Assembly: GCF_018388445.1 (NCBI RefSeq)
Contig: NZ_CP074405.1
Location: 1,240,001-1,304,000, forward strand
DNA from: Cellulomonas wangleii
GTDB lineage: Bacteria; Actinomycetota; Actinomycetes; Actinomycetales; Cellulomonadaceae
Length of the DNA: 64,000 bases
Direction of reading: 5' to 3'
The notes beneath the pieces were generated by a model that saw only the letters and a list, made by a program, of their open reading frames with translations, searched no databases and was not told the origin of the DNA. Below, one piece after another: positions 35,433 to 44,016 of the stretch (position 1 is its first letter; each line of letters starts with the position of its first letter). A program made the position numbers and the translations under genes.

Positions 35433-36374
35433 GTGCTGACCGTCACCGTCCCCGACGACGACCTGCTGCACCGTCTCGCCGACCTGGCGGCGTCCCACCG
35501 GGACGACCTGCGCCTGGTCCGGTGGGACCTGTCCGGACCGCTGGACCCCGGCACCGCCGCCGACGTGGACCTCGTCGTGGTACCCCACTACTTCGTGCGG
35601 CCCGGCGGCTTCGACGTGCTGCGGGACCTGCCGCGCCTGCGGTACGTGCAGCTGCCCAGCGCCGGCTACGAGCACGCGCTGCGGCACCTGCCCCCGGGCG
35701 TCGTGCTGTGCAACGGCCGGGGCGTGCACGACGCCGGCACGGCCGAGCTGGCCGTGGGGCTCACCCTCGCCGTCCAGCGGGACCTGCCGCGTGCCGTGCG
35801 GGCGATGGACGAGGGCCGGTGGGACAACCCGTTCGGGCCCTCGCTGGCGGACCGCCGTGTGCTCGTCGTCGGGCAGGGATCGGTCGGGCGGGCGATCGTC
35901 GCCCGGTTCCGACCCTTCGAGGTGGAGCTGGTCCGCGTCGCGGCCACCGCCCGGGACGACGCCGACGGCCACGTGCACGGCGTCGACGAGCTGCCCGACC
36001 TCCTGCCCGACGCGGACGTCGTCGTGCTCGCCATCCCGTTGTCGCGCACGTCGTACCACCTGCTCGACGCCGCCGCGCTGGCGCGCATGAAGGACGGCGC
36101 CCTGCTGGTCAACGTCGCGCGCGGCAAGGTCGTCGACACCGACGCGCTGCTGGCCGAGCTGGGCGCCGGCCGCCTGCGGGCCGCCCTGGACGTCACCGAC
36201 CCCGAGCCGCTGCCCCCGGACCACCCGCTGTGGCGGGCCCCGAACGTCCTGGTCACCGCGCACCAGGGCGGCAACACCGACGCGACCTTCCCGCGGGTCG
36301 CGCAGCTCGTGCGGCGGCAGGTCATGGCGCTGCTGGCGGGGGAGCCTCCGGTCAACGAGGTCGCGCGGACCTGA
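35433..36374 (+). CDS. D-2-hydroxyacid dehydrogenase, NAD(P)-dependent
   Basis: 313 residues. NAD-binding VLVVGQGSVGRAIVARF (GxGxxG), arginine in LVNVARGKVVDTDAL, glutamate in DVTDPEPLPPDHPLW and catalytic histidine in VLVTAHQGGN, giving the complete Arg-Glu-His set. Reduces 2-keto acids or oxidises D-2-hydroxy acids; closest in look to glyoxylate/hydroxypyruvate reductases. GTG 35433 starts 2 nt after the GNAT stop, so they probably share a transcript. Confidence 0.88.
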   Translation: MLTVTVPDDDLLHRLADLAASHRDDLRLVRWDLSGPLDPGTAADVDLVVVPHYFVRPGGFDVLRDLPRLRYVQLPSAGYEHALRHLPPGVVLCNGRGVHDAGTAELAVGLTLAVQRDLPRAVRAMDEGRWDNPFGPSLADRRVLVVGQGSVGRAIVARFRPFEVELVRVAATARDDADGHVHGVDELPDLLPDADVVVLAIPLSRTSYHLLDAAALARMKDGALLVNVARGKVVDTDALLAELGAGRLRAALDVTDPEPLPPDHPLWRAPNVLVTAHQGGNTDATFPRVAQLVRRQVMALLAGEPPVNEVART

Positions 36375-36383
36375 CGCGCGGGT

Positions 36384-36438
36384 CGTCCGGCCGGGGTTCC
36401 CGGCTGAGGGGTGCGTCCGGCTGAGGGCGGCGTCCGGC
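36384..36438. repeat. short GC-rich repeats after the dehydrogenase gene
   Basis: CGTCCGGC occurs three times (36384, 36414, 36431), twice followed by a CGGG run and twice near GGCTGAGGG. The 96-bp gap between two convergent genes holds nothing else; the repeats can pair with one another and may act as terminator. Confidence 0.5.
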
Positions 36439-36470
36439 CGGGACGGCCCGGGCCGAGGTGGACCCGGGGG

Positions 36471-37853
36471 TCAGGTGGGGCGGCGGGCGTGGTCCGCGAG
36501 TGCGACCTCCCGCTCGTGCGCGTGGTCGACCATCGGGTCGGGGTACCCCGGCGGCGGGCCGTCGGGCAGCCGCCACGGCTCGTGCACCGCCGCGCCGGGC
36601 ACGCCGCGCAGCTCGGGCACCCAGCGGCGCACGTACGCGCCGTCCGGGTCGAAGCGTCGGCCCTGGGTCACCGGGTTGAAGATCCGGAAATAGGGGGCCG
36701 CGTCCCGCCCGGTGCCCGCGACCCACTGCCAGTTGAGCTGGTTCTGCGGCACGTCACCGTCGACCAGCCAGGCCATGAAGTGGTCGGCACCGCGCTGCCA
36801 CGGGATGTGCAGGTCCTTGACCAGGAAGGACGCGACGACCATGCGGACCCGGTTGTGCATCCAGCCCTCCGCGCGCAGCTGCCGCATGCCCGCGTCGACG
36901 AGGGGGTAGCCCGTCCGGCCCTCGGTCCACGCGGTGAGGGCGTCGTCGGCGCCTGCCCCGGTCGCCCACGCGTCGTCGGGCACGGCCGGACGCAGCGAGC
37001 GTCGGGTCGCGTCGGGGGAGTGCCACAGCACGTCGGCGTGGAACTCCCGCCACGCGAGCTCCGAGCGGTACGTCGCGACCGACTCCGCCGCCCGCCCGGT
37101 CGCACCCGTGCCGGCGGCGGCCAGGTCGGCGAGCATCGTCCGCGGGTGGATCTCGCCGTGCTTGAGGTGGACCGACATGCGCGAGGTCACGTCGAGGTCG
37201 GGGCGGTCCCGGTCCACGTCGTACCCGTCGAGGTCGTCGCGCAGGAACGCGCGCCAGCGTGCGTGCGCGGCGTGCTCCCCGGCGTCCGGCAGCCGCACGT
37301 CGGTCGGTGGGGCGTCGGGGACGCCGTCGGAGGGGAGCGTCGCCCACGGCACGGAGCCCGGCCGGGGTGCCGGTGCGTGCCAGCCGTGGTCCAGCCAGGC
37401 CCGGCGGAACGGCGTGAAGACCTGGTAGGGCCCGTCCTGCCCCGTGCGCAGCCGGCCCGGCGCCACGGCGTACGGGGAGCCGGTGCGGACCAGTGCCGCG
37501 CCTCCCGCCGCGAGAGCGGCGGCCACCGCGTCGTCGCGGCGCCGGCCGTAGGGCTCGGTCGCGGCGCTGACGTGCACGGACGTCGCACCGACCTCGCGGG
37601 CCGCCTCCGGCACCACGTGGTCCGCCCGGCCGTGGCGCACCACGAGCCGCCCTCCGGTCGCCTCGTCCAGCGCGCGCAGCGACGCCGCCAGGTACGCCAG
37701 GCGCGGGGCGCCGGCGGAGTGCTGGAGCACCGGGTCGACGACGTAGAGCGCGACGACCTCGTCGTCGTCGGCGCGGGCCTGCGCGACCGCGGCGAGCAGG
37801 GCCGGGTGGTCGCCCAGCCGCAGGTCACGACGGAACCAGCAGATCGTCGGCAC
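36471..37853 (-). CDS. phrB: deoxyribodipyrimidine photolyase
   Basis: 460 residues, cryptochrome/photolyase family. Light-driven repair of cyclobutane pyrimidine dimers using FAD. The N-terminal antenna-binding domain starts ICWFRRDLRLGDHPAL. The C-terminal FAD domain has SRMSVHLKHGEIHPRTML, ELAWREFHADVLWH, TGYPLVDAGMRQLRAEGWMHNRVRM, VASFLVKDLHIPWQRGADHF and NWQWVAGTGRDAAPYFRIFNP, all diagnostic of class I CPD photolyases. GTG 37853 is chosen because the protein begins at its usual position there. Confidence 0.95.
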   Translation of the reverse strand: MPTICWFRRDLRLGDHPALLAAVAQARADDDEVVALYVVDPVLQHSAGAPRLAYLAASLRALDEATGGRLVVRHGRADHVVPEAAREVGATSVHVSAATEPYGRRRDDAVAAALAAGGAALVRTGSPYAVAPGRLRTGQDGPYQVFTPFRRAWLDHGWHAPAPRPGSVPWATLPSDGVPDAPPTDVRLPDAGEHAAHARWRAFLRDDLDGYDVDRDRPDLDVTSRMSVHLKHGEIHPRTMLADLAAAGTGATGRAAESVATYRSELAWREFHADVLWHSPDATRRSLRPAVPDDAWATGAGADDALTAWTEGRTGYPLVDAGMRQLRAEGWMHNRVRMVVASFLVKDLHIPWQRGADHFMAWLVDGDVPQNQLNWQWVAGTGRDAAPYFRIFNPVTQGRRFDPDGAYVRRWVPELRGVPGAAVHEPWRLPDGPPPGYPDPMVDHAHEREVALADHARRPT

Positions 37854-37940
37854 CCGCCAAGGTAACCCGGCCGCTCCCCGACGGCGCGGGCTGCCCGTCC
37901 CCGAGGTGCACGTGCGTGCGTGCGAGACGACCATGGCTGG

Positions 37941-39488
37941 ATGAGCGAAGCCGCCGACGTCCCGGCCGTCGAGGTGGAGGTGACGGGACGCGCACCTCGG
38001 GAGCGGACCTTCTTCGGCCACCCCTTCGGGCTGTTCACGCTCTTCACCACCGAGCTGTGGGAGCGGTTCAGCTACTACGGCATGCGCGCGATCCTCTTCT
38101 ACTTCCTCACCGACACGTTGGCGAACGACGGGCTCGGGCTCGACGACGCGACGGGTGCCGCCCTCGTGGCGGTGTACGGGTCGGCGGTCTACCTGGTCAC
38201 CGTGGTGGGGGGGTGGGTGGCCGACCGGCTCATCGGAGCGCGCCGGTCGGTGCTGTGGGGCGGTGTCGTCATCGCCGCCGGGCACGTCAGCCTCGCGGTC
38301 CCCGCGCACTGGACCGCCTACCTGGGCATCGTCCTGGTCGCGCTCGGGACGGGCCTGCTCAAGCCGAACGTCTCCAGCATGGTGGGCGAGCTGTACCGGC
38401 GGGACGACCCGCGCCGGGACTCCGGCTTCTCGATCTTCTACATGGGCATCAACATCGGGTCGTTCACCGCACCGTTCATCGTGCAGATCGCCCGCGAGAT
38501 CGGCGGGTACCACGCCGGGTTCTCCGTCGCCGCCGTCGGGATGGGGCTCGCGCTGGTCGCGTTCGTCCTGGGTCGACGCGCGCTGCACGGGGCCGGCGAG
38601 GTCGTGCCCAACCCGCTCACGCCGCAGGACCGGCCGCGCGTCGTGCGGATGGCGCTGCTCGTGGTCCTGGCGCTGCTCGCCGCCACGGCGCTGGCGTGGC
38701 TGGTCGTGCGGGCCGGTGGCCGCGACGTCGGTGCGCTGAACATCATCATCGACGCGCTGTCGTACCTGGCGTTCGCCGCCCCGGTCGTCATGTTCCTCGT
38801 GATGTTCCGCTCGCCCAAGGTGAACACCGCCGAGCGCTCGCGCCTCGGCGCGTACATCCCGCTGTTCGTGGCCGCCATGCTCTTCTGGATGATCTTCGAG
38901 CAGGCCTCGAACACCCTGTCGCAGTACGCCCGGGACCACACCGACCTCGACGTGGGCGGCGTGACCATCTCGCCGGTGCTGTACCAGTCGGTGAACCCGG
39001 CCTCGATCATCCTGCTGGCCCCGGTGTTCGCCTGGCTGTGGGTGAAGCTCGACGGGCGGCCCTCCACGGCCGTGAAGTTCGCGATCGGGCTGACGCTGGC
39101 CGCGCTGAGCTTCATCTTCCTGGCGGGCGCGTCGGCCGTGGCGGGCGACGGCCGCTCGCCGTGGTGGGTGCTCGTCGTCGTGTACGTCGTGCAGACCCTC
39201 GGGGAGCTGTGCCTGTCACCGGTGGGGCTGGCCGCGACGACCCTGCTGGCGCCCCGCGCGTTCCGCGGGCAGGCCATGGCGCTGTGGTTCCTGGCCCCCG
39301 CGGCAGGGCAGGCGATCACGGCGCAGCTCATCACCGCGACCGAGGGCATGAGCCGCACGGCGTTCTTCGGCGGGATCGGCGTCGTCGCCCTGGTCGTCGC
39401 CGGGGCGATGTTCGCGCTGTCGCCGTGGGTGACGCGCCGGATCCGCGAGGGTGCCGAGAGCGACGAGGACGTCGCGGCGCGGGCGTGA
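37941..39488 (+). CDS. POT/PTR family peptide transporter
   Basis: 515 residues, proton-coupled oligopeptide transporter of the MFS with about 14 hydrophobic segments. The ExxERFxYY motif that couples proton and peptide is intact (ELWERFSYYGMRAIL). Also GTGLLKPNVSSMVGELY, SGFSIFYMGINIGSF and FEQASNTLSQYA. Imports di- and tripeptides. ATG 37941 fits the family start; a frame open 21 bases upstream is less likely. Divergent from the photolyase gene with an 87-bp spacer. Confidence 0.93.
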   Translation: MSEAADVPAVEVEVTGRAPRERTFFGHPFGLFTLFTTELWERFSYYGMRAILFYFLTDTLANDGLGLDDATGAALVAVYGSAVYLVTVVGGWVADRLIGARRSVLWGGVVIAAGHVSLAVPAHWTAYLGIVLVALGTGLLKPNVSSMVGELYRRDDPRRDSGFSIFYMGINIGSFTAPFIVQIAREIGGYHAGFSVAAVGMGLALVAFVLGRRALHGAGEVVPNPLTPQDRPRVVRMALLVVLALLAATALAWLVVRAGGRDVGALNIIIDALSYLAFAAPVVMFLVMFRSPKVNTAERSRLGAYIPLFVAAMLFWMIFEQASNTLSQYARDHTDLDVGGVTISPVLYQSVNPASIILLAPVFAWLWVKLDGRPSTAVKFAIGLTLAALSFIFLAGASAVAGDGRSPWWVLVVVYVVQTLGELCLSPVGLAATTLLAPRAFRGQAMALWFLAPAAGQAITAQLITATEGMSRTAFFGGIGVVALVVAGAMFALSPWVTRRIREGAESDEDVAARA

Positions 39489-39538
39489 CCGCCGTCGCCC
39501 CGCCGTGACGAGGGCCGTCCCCCGCGACGACCGGTCGC

Positions 39539-40570
39539 TCAGGCCCGGCGCGGCGGGGGCGCCGTGGAGGCGCGGGGCACCAACGACGTCGGCAGACGCC
39601 GGTGCGTCGTGCCGTCCGTGCCGGCGATGAGGTCCACGAGCAGGTGCAGCGCGGCGGCACCCATCGCCTGCAGCGGCTGCTCGACCGTGGTCAGCGGCGG
39701 GACGCTCAGGGCGGACTCGGGGACGTTGTCGAAGCCGATCACCGACAGCTCGGAGGGCACGCCGATCCCCAGCGAGCGGGCGACGTCGAGCACGCCGAGC
39801 GCGGACAGGTCGTTGGCGGCGAACACCGCGGTCGGGGGGTCCTCGCGGTCGAGCAGGACCCGGGCGGGCTCCTGCGCCGTCCCGCGGCGGTAGTCGCCCA
39901 TGCCGACCAGCGACTCGTCGACCGGGACGCCCGCGTCGGCCATGGCGCGCCGGAAGCCCTTCTCGCGCAGCCGCGCGGAGTCGAGGTCGGGGCGTCCGCC
40001 GAGGAACGCGATGCGCCGGTGCCCGAGCTCCAGCAGGTGGCGCGTGGCGAGCACGGCGCCGGTGAGGTTGTCCGAGTCGACCGTCGGCAGGCCCGTCGGC
40101 CCGGTGTGCGGGTCGACCGCGACGACGGGGACGCCGGGACGGGCCTCGACGACCGTCGGGGTCACGATGATCGCGCCGTCGATGAGGGTGCCGGACAGGC
40201 GGGACAGGTACCGCCGCTCCCAGCCGACCTCGGCCGAGCCGCCACCGCCGCCGGAGTACGCCAGCAGCTCGTACCCGGTGGCTGCCACGGCGCTGCCGGC
40301 GCCCTTGAGGAGCTCCGCGGAGAAGGGCTCGAACTCGGCGACCAGGATGCCCAGCACGTTCGTCCGGTAGGACCGTAACGACCGTGCGCCGAGGCTCGCC
40401 TCGTAGCCGAGATCGGCGATGACCTCCTGCACACGCTCAAGTGTGCGCTGCGAAACGCCGTAGCGACCATTGACCACCTTGGAAACGGTCGCGACGGAGA
40501 CCCCGGCTGTCCGGGCGACATCGGCCATCTTGACGCGGGGGAACGGGTCCACGTCGAGATCATAGGACAT
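39539..40570 (-). CDS. LacI-family transcriptional regulator
   Basis: 343 residues. Helix-turn-helix at about residues 13-60 (MADVARTAGVSVATVSKVVN), followed by a periplasmic-binding-like sensor domain (LGILVAEFEPFSAELLKG, PVVAVDPHTGPTGLPTVDSD, HRRIAFLGGRPD, PTAVFAANDLSALG, VIGFDNVP, LTTVEQPL). Divergent from the sugar importer, with a perfect palindromic operator between them. ATG 40570 is preferred over ATG 40603 because the latter would put the operator inside the coding region. It probably represses the importer and GH3 genes until a sugar binds. Confidence 0.92.
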   Translation of the reverse strand: MSYDLDVDPFPRVKMADVARTAGVSVATVSKVVNGRYGVSQRTLERVQEVIADLGYEASLGARSLRSYRTNVLGILVAEFEPFSAELLKGAGSAVAATGYELLAYSGGGGGSAEVGWERRYLSRLSGTLIDGAIIVTPTVVEARPGVPVVAVDPHTGPTGLPTVDSDNLTGAVLATRHLLELGHRRIAFLGGRPDLDSARLREKGFRRAMADAGVPVDESLVGMGDYRRGTAQEPARVLLDREDPPTAVFAANDLSALGVLDVARSLGIGVPSELSVIGFDNVPESALSVPPLTTVEQPLQAMGAAALHLLVDLIAGTDGTTHRRLPTSLVPRASTAPPPRRA

Positions 40571-40572
40571 CG

Positions 40573-40592
40573 TGTCGATAACGTTATCGACA
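40573..40592. promoter_or_regulatory. LacI-type operator, perfect 20-bp palindrome
   Basis: TGTCGATAACGTTATCGACA is identical on both strands. It lies 2 nt before the regulator ATG and 4 nt upstream of the -35 of the importer, so one site could control both directions. The central AACGTT is typical of LacI-family sites. Confidence 0.85.
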
Positions 40593-40596
40593 TCGA

Positions 40597-40626
40597 TTGA
40601 CACCGCTCCTGGACCACTGTCAATGT
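40597..40626 (+). promoter_or_regulatory. promoter TTGACA-N18-CAATGT of the sugar importer operon
   Basis: A consensus -35 TTGACA (40597-40602) with an 18-bp spacer to CAATGT (40621-40626). It gives a leader of about 37 nt with GAGGAG at 40656-40661 before ATG 40670. It is among the few -35/-10 pairs that can be read in this window. Confidence 0.65.
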
Positions 40627-40669
40627 TGCGCCCGTCCCGACCTGTCAGCGACGACGAGGAGATTCAAAG

Positions 40670-41968
40670 ATGAAGAGGACTGCGGCACTGCGCGCGGTCG
40701 CGCTGGGCGCGGCGGTAGCGATGATCGCGACCGCGTGCGCCTCCGGCAGCGGCAGTAACGAGGAGACCGAGGGCGACGGCGACAACGTCACCCTCACGTG
40801 GTGGCACAACTCGAACACCGGCGCCGGCAAGGACTACTACGACACGCTGGCCGACCAGTTCGAGACGGACCACCCCGGTGTGACCGTCGAGGTCAGCGCC
40901 ATGGCGCACGAGGACATGCTCACCAAGCTGGACGCGGCCTTCCAGACCGGCGACCAGCCCGACGTGTTCATGGAGCGCGGCGGCGGCGAGCTGAAGGCGC
41001 ACGTCGAGGCGGGTCTGGTCAAGGACATCACCGAGCCGGCCGCCGAGACGATCGCAGCCATCGGCGGCTCCGTCGCCGGCTGGCAGGTCGAGGACAAGAC
41101 GTACGCCCTGCCGTTCTCGCTGGGCGTCGTGGGCTTCTGGTACAACAAGGCGATCTTCGCCGACGCCGGCATCACCGAGGCGCCGACGACGATGGACGAG
41201 CTGTACGCCGCCATCGACACCCTCAAGGGCGCCGGCGTCGAGCCGATCTCGGTCGGAGCCGGCGACAAGTGGCCCGCCGCGCACTACTGGTACTACTTCG
41301 CGCTGCGGCAGTGCTCGCAGGAGGTCCTGGCGGACGCGACGCAGACGCTCGACTTCTCGGACGACTGCTGGGTCCGTGCCGGTGAGGACCTCGAGGCCCT
41401 CGTCGCCAAGGAGCCGTTCAACACCGGCTTCCTGGCCACGGTCGCGCAGACCGGCCCGGCCTCGGCCTCCGGCCTCCTCGCGACCGGCAAGGTCGCCATG
41501 GAGCTGGCCGGCCACTGGGAGCCCGGCGTCATGCAGGGCCTGACGGACGACGGTCTGGGCCTGGGCGAGAACACGGGCTGGTTCGCCTTCCCGGCGGTCG
41601 AGGGCGGCGACGGTGACCCCACCGCGCAGCTCGGCGGCGGCGACGCGTGGGCGTGCTCCAACGACGCCCCCGACATCTGCGTCGACTTCCTCGAGTTCAT
41701 GCTCTCGAACGAGGTCCAGAAGGGCTTCGCCGAGTACGACATGGGTCTGCCCACGCTCCCGTCGGCCACGGCCTTCGTCTCGGCGCCCGAGCTGGCTCAG
41801 CTGCTCGCCGTCCGCAACGAGGCGCCGTACATCCAGCTGTACTTCGACACGGCGTTCGGTGAGAGCGTCGGTGGCGCGATGAACGACGCCATCGCCAACG
41901 TGTTCGGCAGCGTGGGTACGGCCAAGGACATCGTCGACGCGACCCAGGCCGCGGCCGAGAACGCCTGA
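40670..41968 (+). CDS. sugar ABC transporter substrate-binding lipoprotein
   Basis: 432 residues, CUT1 solute-binding protein (MalE-like). Lipobox ATAC with lipid-modified C23, then a Ser/Gly/Glu-rich tether and the mature start VTLTWWHNSNTGAGKDYYD. QPDVFMERGGGELKAHVEAG and YALPFSLGVVGFWYNKAIFADAG are characteristic. Two cysteine pairs (QCSQ/DDCW and ACSN/DICV) may form disulfides. First gene of an operon under the LacI-type operator. The sugar is unknown; the GH3 enzyme downstream suggests a beta-linked oligosaccharide such as a cello- or xylo-oligomer (inference). Confidence 0.93.
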   Translation: MKRTAALRAVALGAAVAMIATACASGSGSNEETEGDGDNVTLTWWHNSNTGAGKDYYDTLADQFETDHPGVTVEVSAMAHEDMLTKLDAAFQTGDQPDVFMERGGGELKAHVEAGLVKDITEPAAETIAAIGGSVAGWQVEDKTYALPFSLGVVGFWYNKAIFADAGITEAPTTMDELYAAIDTLKGAGVEPISVGAGDKWPAAHYWYYFALRQCSQEVLADATQTLDFSDDCWVRAGEDLEALVAKEPFNTGFLATVAQTGPASASGLLATGKVAMELAGHWEPGVMQGLTDDGLGLGENTGWFAFPAVEGGDGDPTAQLGGGDAWACSNDAPDICVDFLEFMLSNEVQKGFAEYDMGLPTLPSATAFVSAPELAQLLAVRNEAPYIQLYFDTAFGESVGGAMNDAIANVFGSVGTAKDIVDATQAAAENA

Positions 41969-41973
41969 CGGAC

Positions 41974-43014
41974 GTGGCAGGAGACCTGATCCCCCGTGGG
42001 GGACGCGCAACCAGGACTGCTGCCGCCACCGCTGTGAATCCGGGAGCCACCGACCAGGCCACGGCCTGGTCGGTGGCCTCCGGGCCGCGGGGGCGCGGAG
42101 CGTCGTCGAACGCATGGCGAAAGCGCCTCGAGATCACGTTCTTCGTGGCCCCGGCCCTCGTGCTTTTCGCTCTCTTCGTGGTCGTGCCTGTGCTGCAGGC
42201 CGGCCACTACTCGGTGTACAAGTGGAACGGCCTCGGGCCGCTCGAGAACTTCGTCGGCCTCCAGAACTACGTGCAGGCGCTCGGCGACCAGATCTTCCAG
42301 CGGGCCGTCCGCAACAACCTGACGATCGCCTTCCTGTCGATCGCCATCCAGCTGCCCATCGGCATCATGGTCGCGCTCCTGCTCAACCGCAGGTTCCGCG
42401 GTCAGACGGCGATGCGCGTCATCGTCTTCGTCCCCTACGTGCTGGCCGAGGTCGTGGCCGGTGTGGTCTGGGCGCTCATCCTGCAGCCGAACGGGCCGCT
42501 CGACGCGCTGCTCGACTCGGTGGGCCTCGGGGCGATCGGCCAGGTCTGGCTCGGTGACCCCAAGGTCGCGCTGTGGACCGTGATGGGCGTCCTGACCTGG
42601 AAGTACGCGGGTCTGGCGATCGTCCTGCTGCTCGCGGGCCTCCAGGGCGTCCCGGAGGAGCTGCACGAGGCCGCGCAGATCGACGGCGCGTCGTGGTGGC
42701 AGGTGCAGCGCAAGATCACGATCCCGCTGCTCGGTCCCACCATCCGCACGTGGATCTTCCTGTCGATGATCGGCTCGCTGCAGCTCTTCGACATGGTCTG
42801 GATCCTCACCAAGGGCGGCCCGGTCAACGCGACCGTCACGATGGCGACGTACCTCATCAACCAGGGCACGGACCGTCAGCAGTACGGCTACGCCTCGGCG
42901 GTGGCGATCCTGCTCTTCGCCATCTCGTTCATCCTGGCGATCCTCTACCAGACGTTCTTCCTGAACCGCGACGCCGGCGAGGACAAGCCGCGTCGGAAGA
43001 AGGTGGCCCGATGA
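41974..43014 (+). CDS. sugar ABC transporter permease (MalF-like)
   Basis: 346 residues with six hydrophobic segments, from FFVAPALVLFALFVVVPVL to VAILLFAISFILAILYQTFF. The EAA loop that contacts the ATPase is EAAQIDGASWWQVQRKITIP. GTG 41974 lies 5 nt after the SBP stop; GTG 42034 and GTG 42073 in the same frame are alternatives. The first roughly 45 residues are low in complexity and are encoded across a strong hairpin (42047-42076). Overlaps the next permease (ATGA). No ATPase gene is present in the operon. Confidence 0.92.
   Translation: MAGDLIPRGGRATRTAAATAVNPGATDQATAWSVASGPRGRGASSNAWRKRLEITFFVAPALVLFALFVVVPVLQAGHYSVYKWNGLGPLENFVGLQNYVQALGDQIFQRAVRNNLTIAFLSIAIQLPIGIMVALLLNRRFRGQTAMRVIVFVPYVLAEVVAGVVWALILQPNGPLDALLDSVGLGAIGQVWLGDPKVALWTVMGVLTWKYAGLAIVLLLAGLQGVPEELHEAAQIDGASWWQVQRKITIPLLGPTIRTWIFLSMIGSLQLFDMVWILTKGGPVNATVTMATYLINQGTDRQQYGYASAVAILLFAISFILAILYQTFFLNRDAGEDKPRRKKVAR
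42047..42076 (+). promoter_or_regulatory. strong hairpin at SBP-permease junction
   Basis: Perfect 14-bp inverted repeat CCACCGACCAGGCC/GGCCTGGTCGGTGG with only AC between the arms. It lies 79 bp after the SBP stop and inside the permease reading frame. Such structures after binding-protein genes often reduce or protect the upstream message, so more binding protein than permease is made. Confidence 0.7.
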
Positions 43015-43895
43015 CCTCAACCCTCGCCCCGCCCACGCGGGCGTCACGCTCGGCACGGTCACGGACCGGGTCGCGGGTCGCGCGCCGCACGAGCCCGTGG
43101 GTCTACGTCGCCTCGGTCGCCATCGCCGCCGTGGTGCTCTCGCCCGTGCTGTACGCCGTCATCGGCGGCTTCCGGTCCAACGGGCAGCTCGCGGCCGACC
43201 CGACCGGTCTGCCGAACCCCTGGGTGTTCGCCAACTACATCGGCGTCATCACCTCCGGGAACTTCTGGACCTACGCGCTGAACTCGGTGATCATCGCCGT
43301 CATCACGACGGCGCTCGTGGTGGTCGCCGGCGTCATGGCTGCGTACCCGCTCGCGCGGTTCCGGTTCAAGGGCCGCCAGGCGCTGTTCAACGTGTTCGTG
43401 CTCGGTCTGCTGTTCCCGCTGACCGTGGCGATCATCCCGCTGTTCCTCATGGTGCGTGACCTGGGACTGACCAACACGTACTGGGGCGTGGCGCTGCCGC
43501 AGGCGGCGTTCGCGCTGCCGATGACGATCGTCATCCTGCGGCCGTTCCTCATGTCGCTGCCGAACGAGCTCGAGGAGGCGGCGATGCTCGACGGCGCGTC
43601 GCGCATCGGGTTCTTCTGGCGGATCCTGGTGCCGCTGTCCGGCCCCGGCATGGTGACGGTCGGCGTGCTGGCCTTCGTGGGCTCGTGGAACGGCTACCTG
43701 CTCCCGCTGCTGTTCCTCAACCGGCCCGAGCTCAAGACGCTGCCGCTCGGGGTGGCGGACTTCTCGACGCAGTACTCGGCCGACACGGCCGGCGTCCTGG
43801 CGTTCACGTCGCTCGCCATCATCCCGGCGCTGGTGTTCTTCCTGACGATGCAGAAGCGCATCGTCAGCGGTCTGCAGGGGGCCGTGAAGGGCTGA
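43011..43895 (+). CDS. sugar ABC transporter permease (MalG-like)
   Basis: 294 residues with six hydrophobic segments. The N-terminus is basic and Ser/Arg-rich ([18 protein letters not shown]). The EAA loop is EAAMLDGASRIGFFWRILVP. Typical MalG features: AAYPLARFRFKGRQALF and WNGYLLPLLFLNRPELKTLPLG. ATG overlaps the preceding stop (ATGA). Together with the upstream permease it forms the channel of the importer. Confidence 0.94.
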   Translation: MTSTLAPPTRASRSARSRTGSRVARRTSPWVYVASVAIAAVVLSPVLYAVIGGFRSNGQLAADPTGLPNPWVFANYIGVITSGNFWTYALNSVIIAVITTALVVVAGVMAAYPLARFRFKGRQALFNVFVLGLLFPLTVAIIPLFLMVRDLGLTNTYWGVALPQAAFALPMTIVILRPFLMSLPNELEEAAMLDGASRIGFFWRILVPLSGPGMVTVGVLAFVGSWNGYLLPLLFLNRPELKTLPLGVADFSTQYSADTAGVLAFTSLAIIPALVFFLTMQKRIVSGLQGAVKG

Positions 43896-43923
43896 GCCCT
43901 TCCCCCTGACTTCCCACCCTGGT

Positions 43924-43968
43924 CGCTCGGGGCCCGGCCCGCACCGTGTGTGCGCCGGGCCCCGAGCG
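43924..43968 (+). terminator. terminator hairpin after importer operon
   Basis: Perfect 15-bp inverted repeat (43924-43938 with 43954-43968, 15-nt loop). It separates the permease gene from the GH3 gene; read-through may still feed the GH3 gene, which has no obvious -10 of its own in the 121-bp gap. Confidence 0.7.
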
Positions 43969-44016
43969 CCCCGTGCCCGCATCGTGGCGGTCGCGCACTC
44001 CCGAGGAGACAGTCCA

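Noticed and set aside
37908..37924. GTGC microrepeat before the POT transporter gene
   Set aside because: Only three to four tetranucleotide units in a GC-rich background; no reason to assign a role.
40571..40603. Longer LacI-type protein starting at ATG 40603
   Set aside because: It would place the palindromic operator inside the coding sequence and has no better ribosome site.
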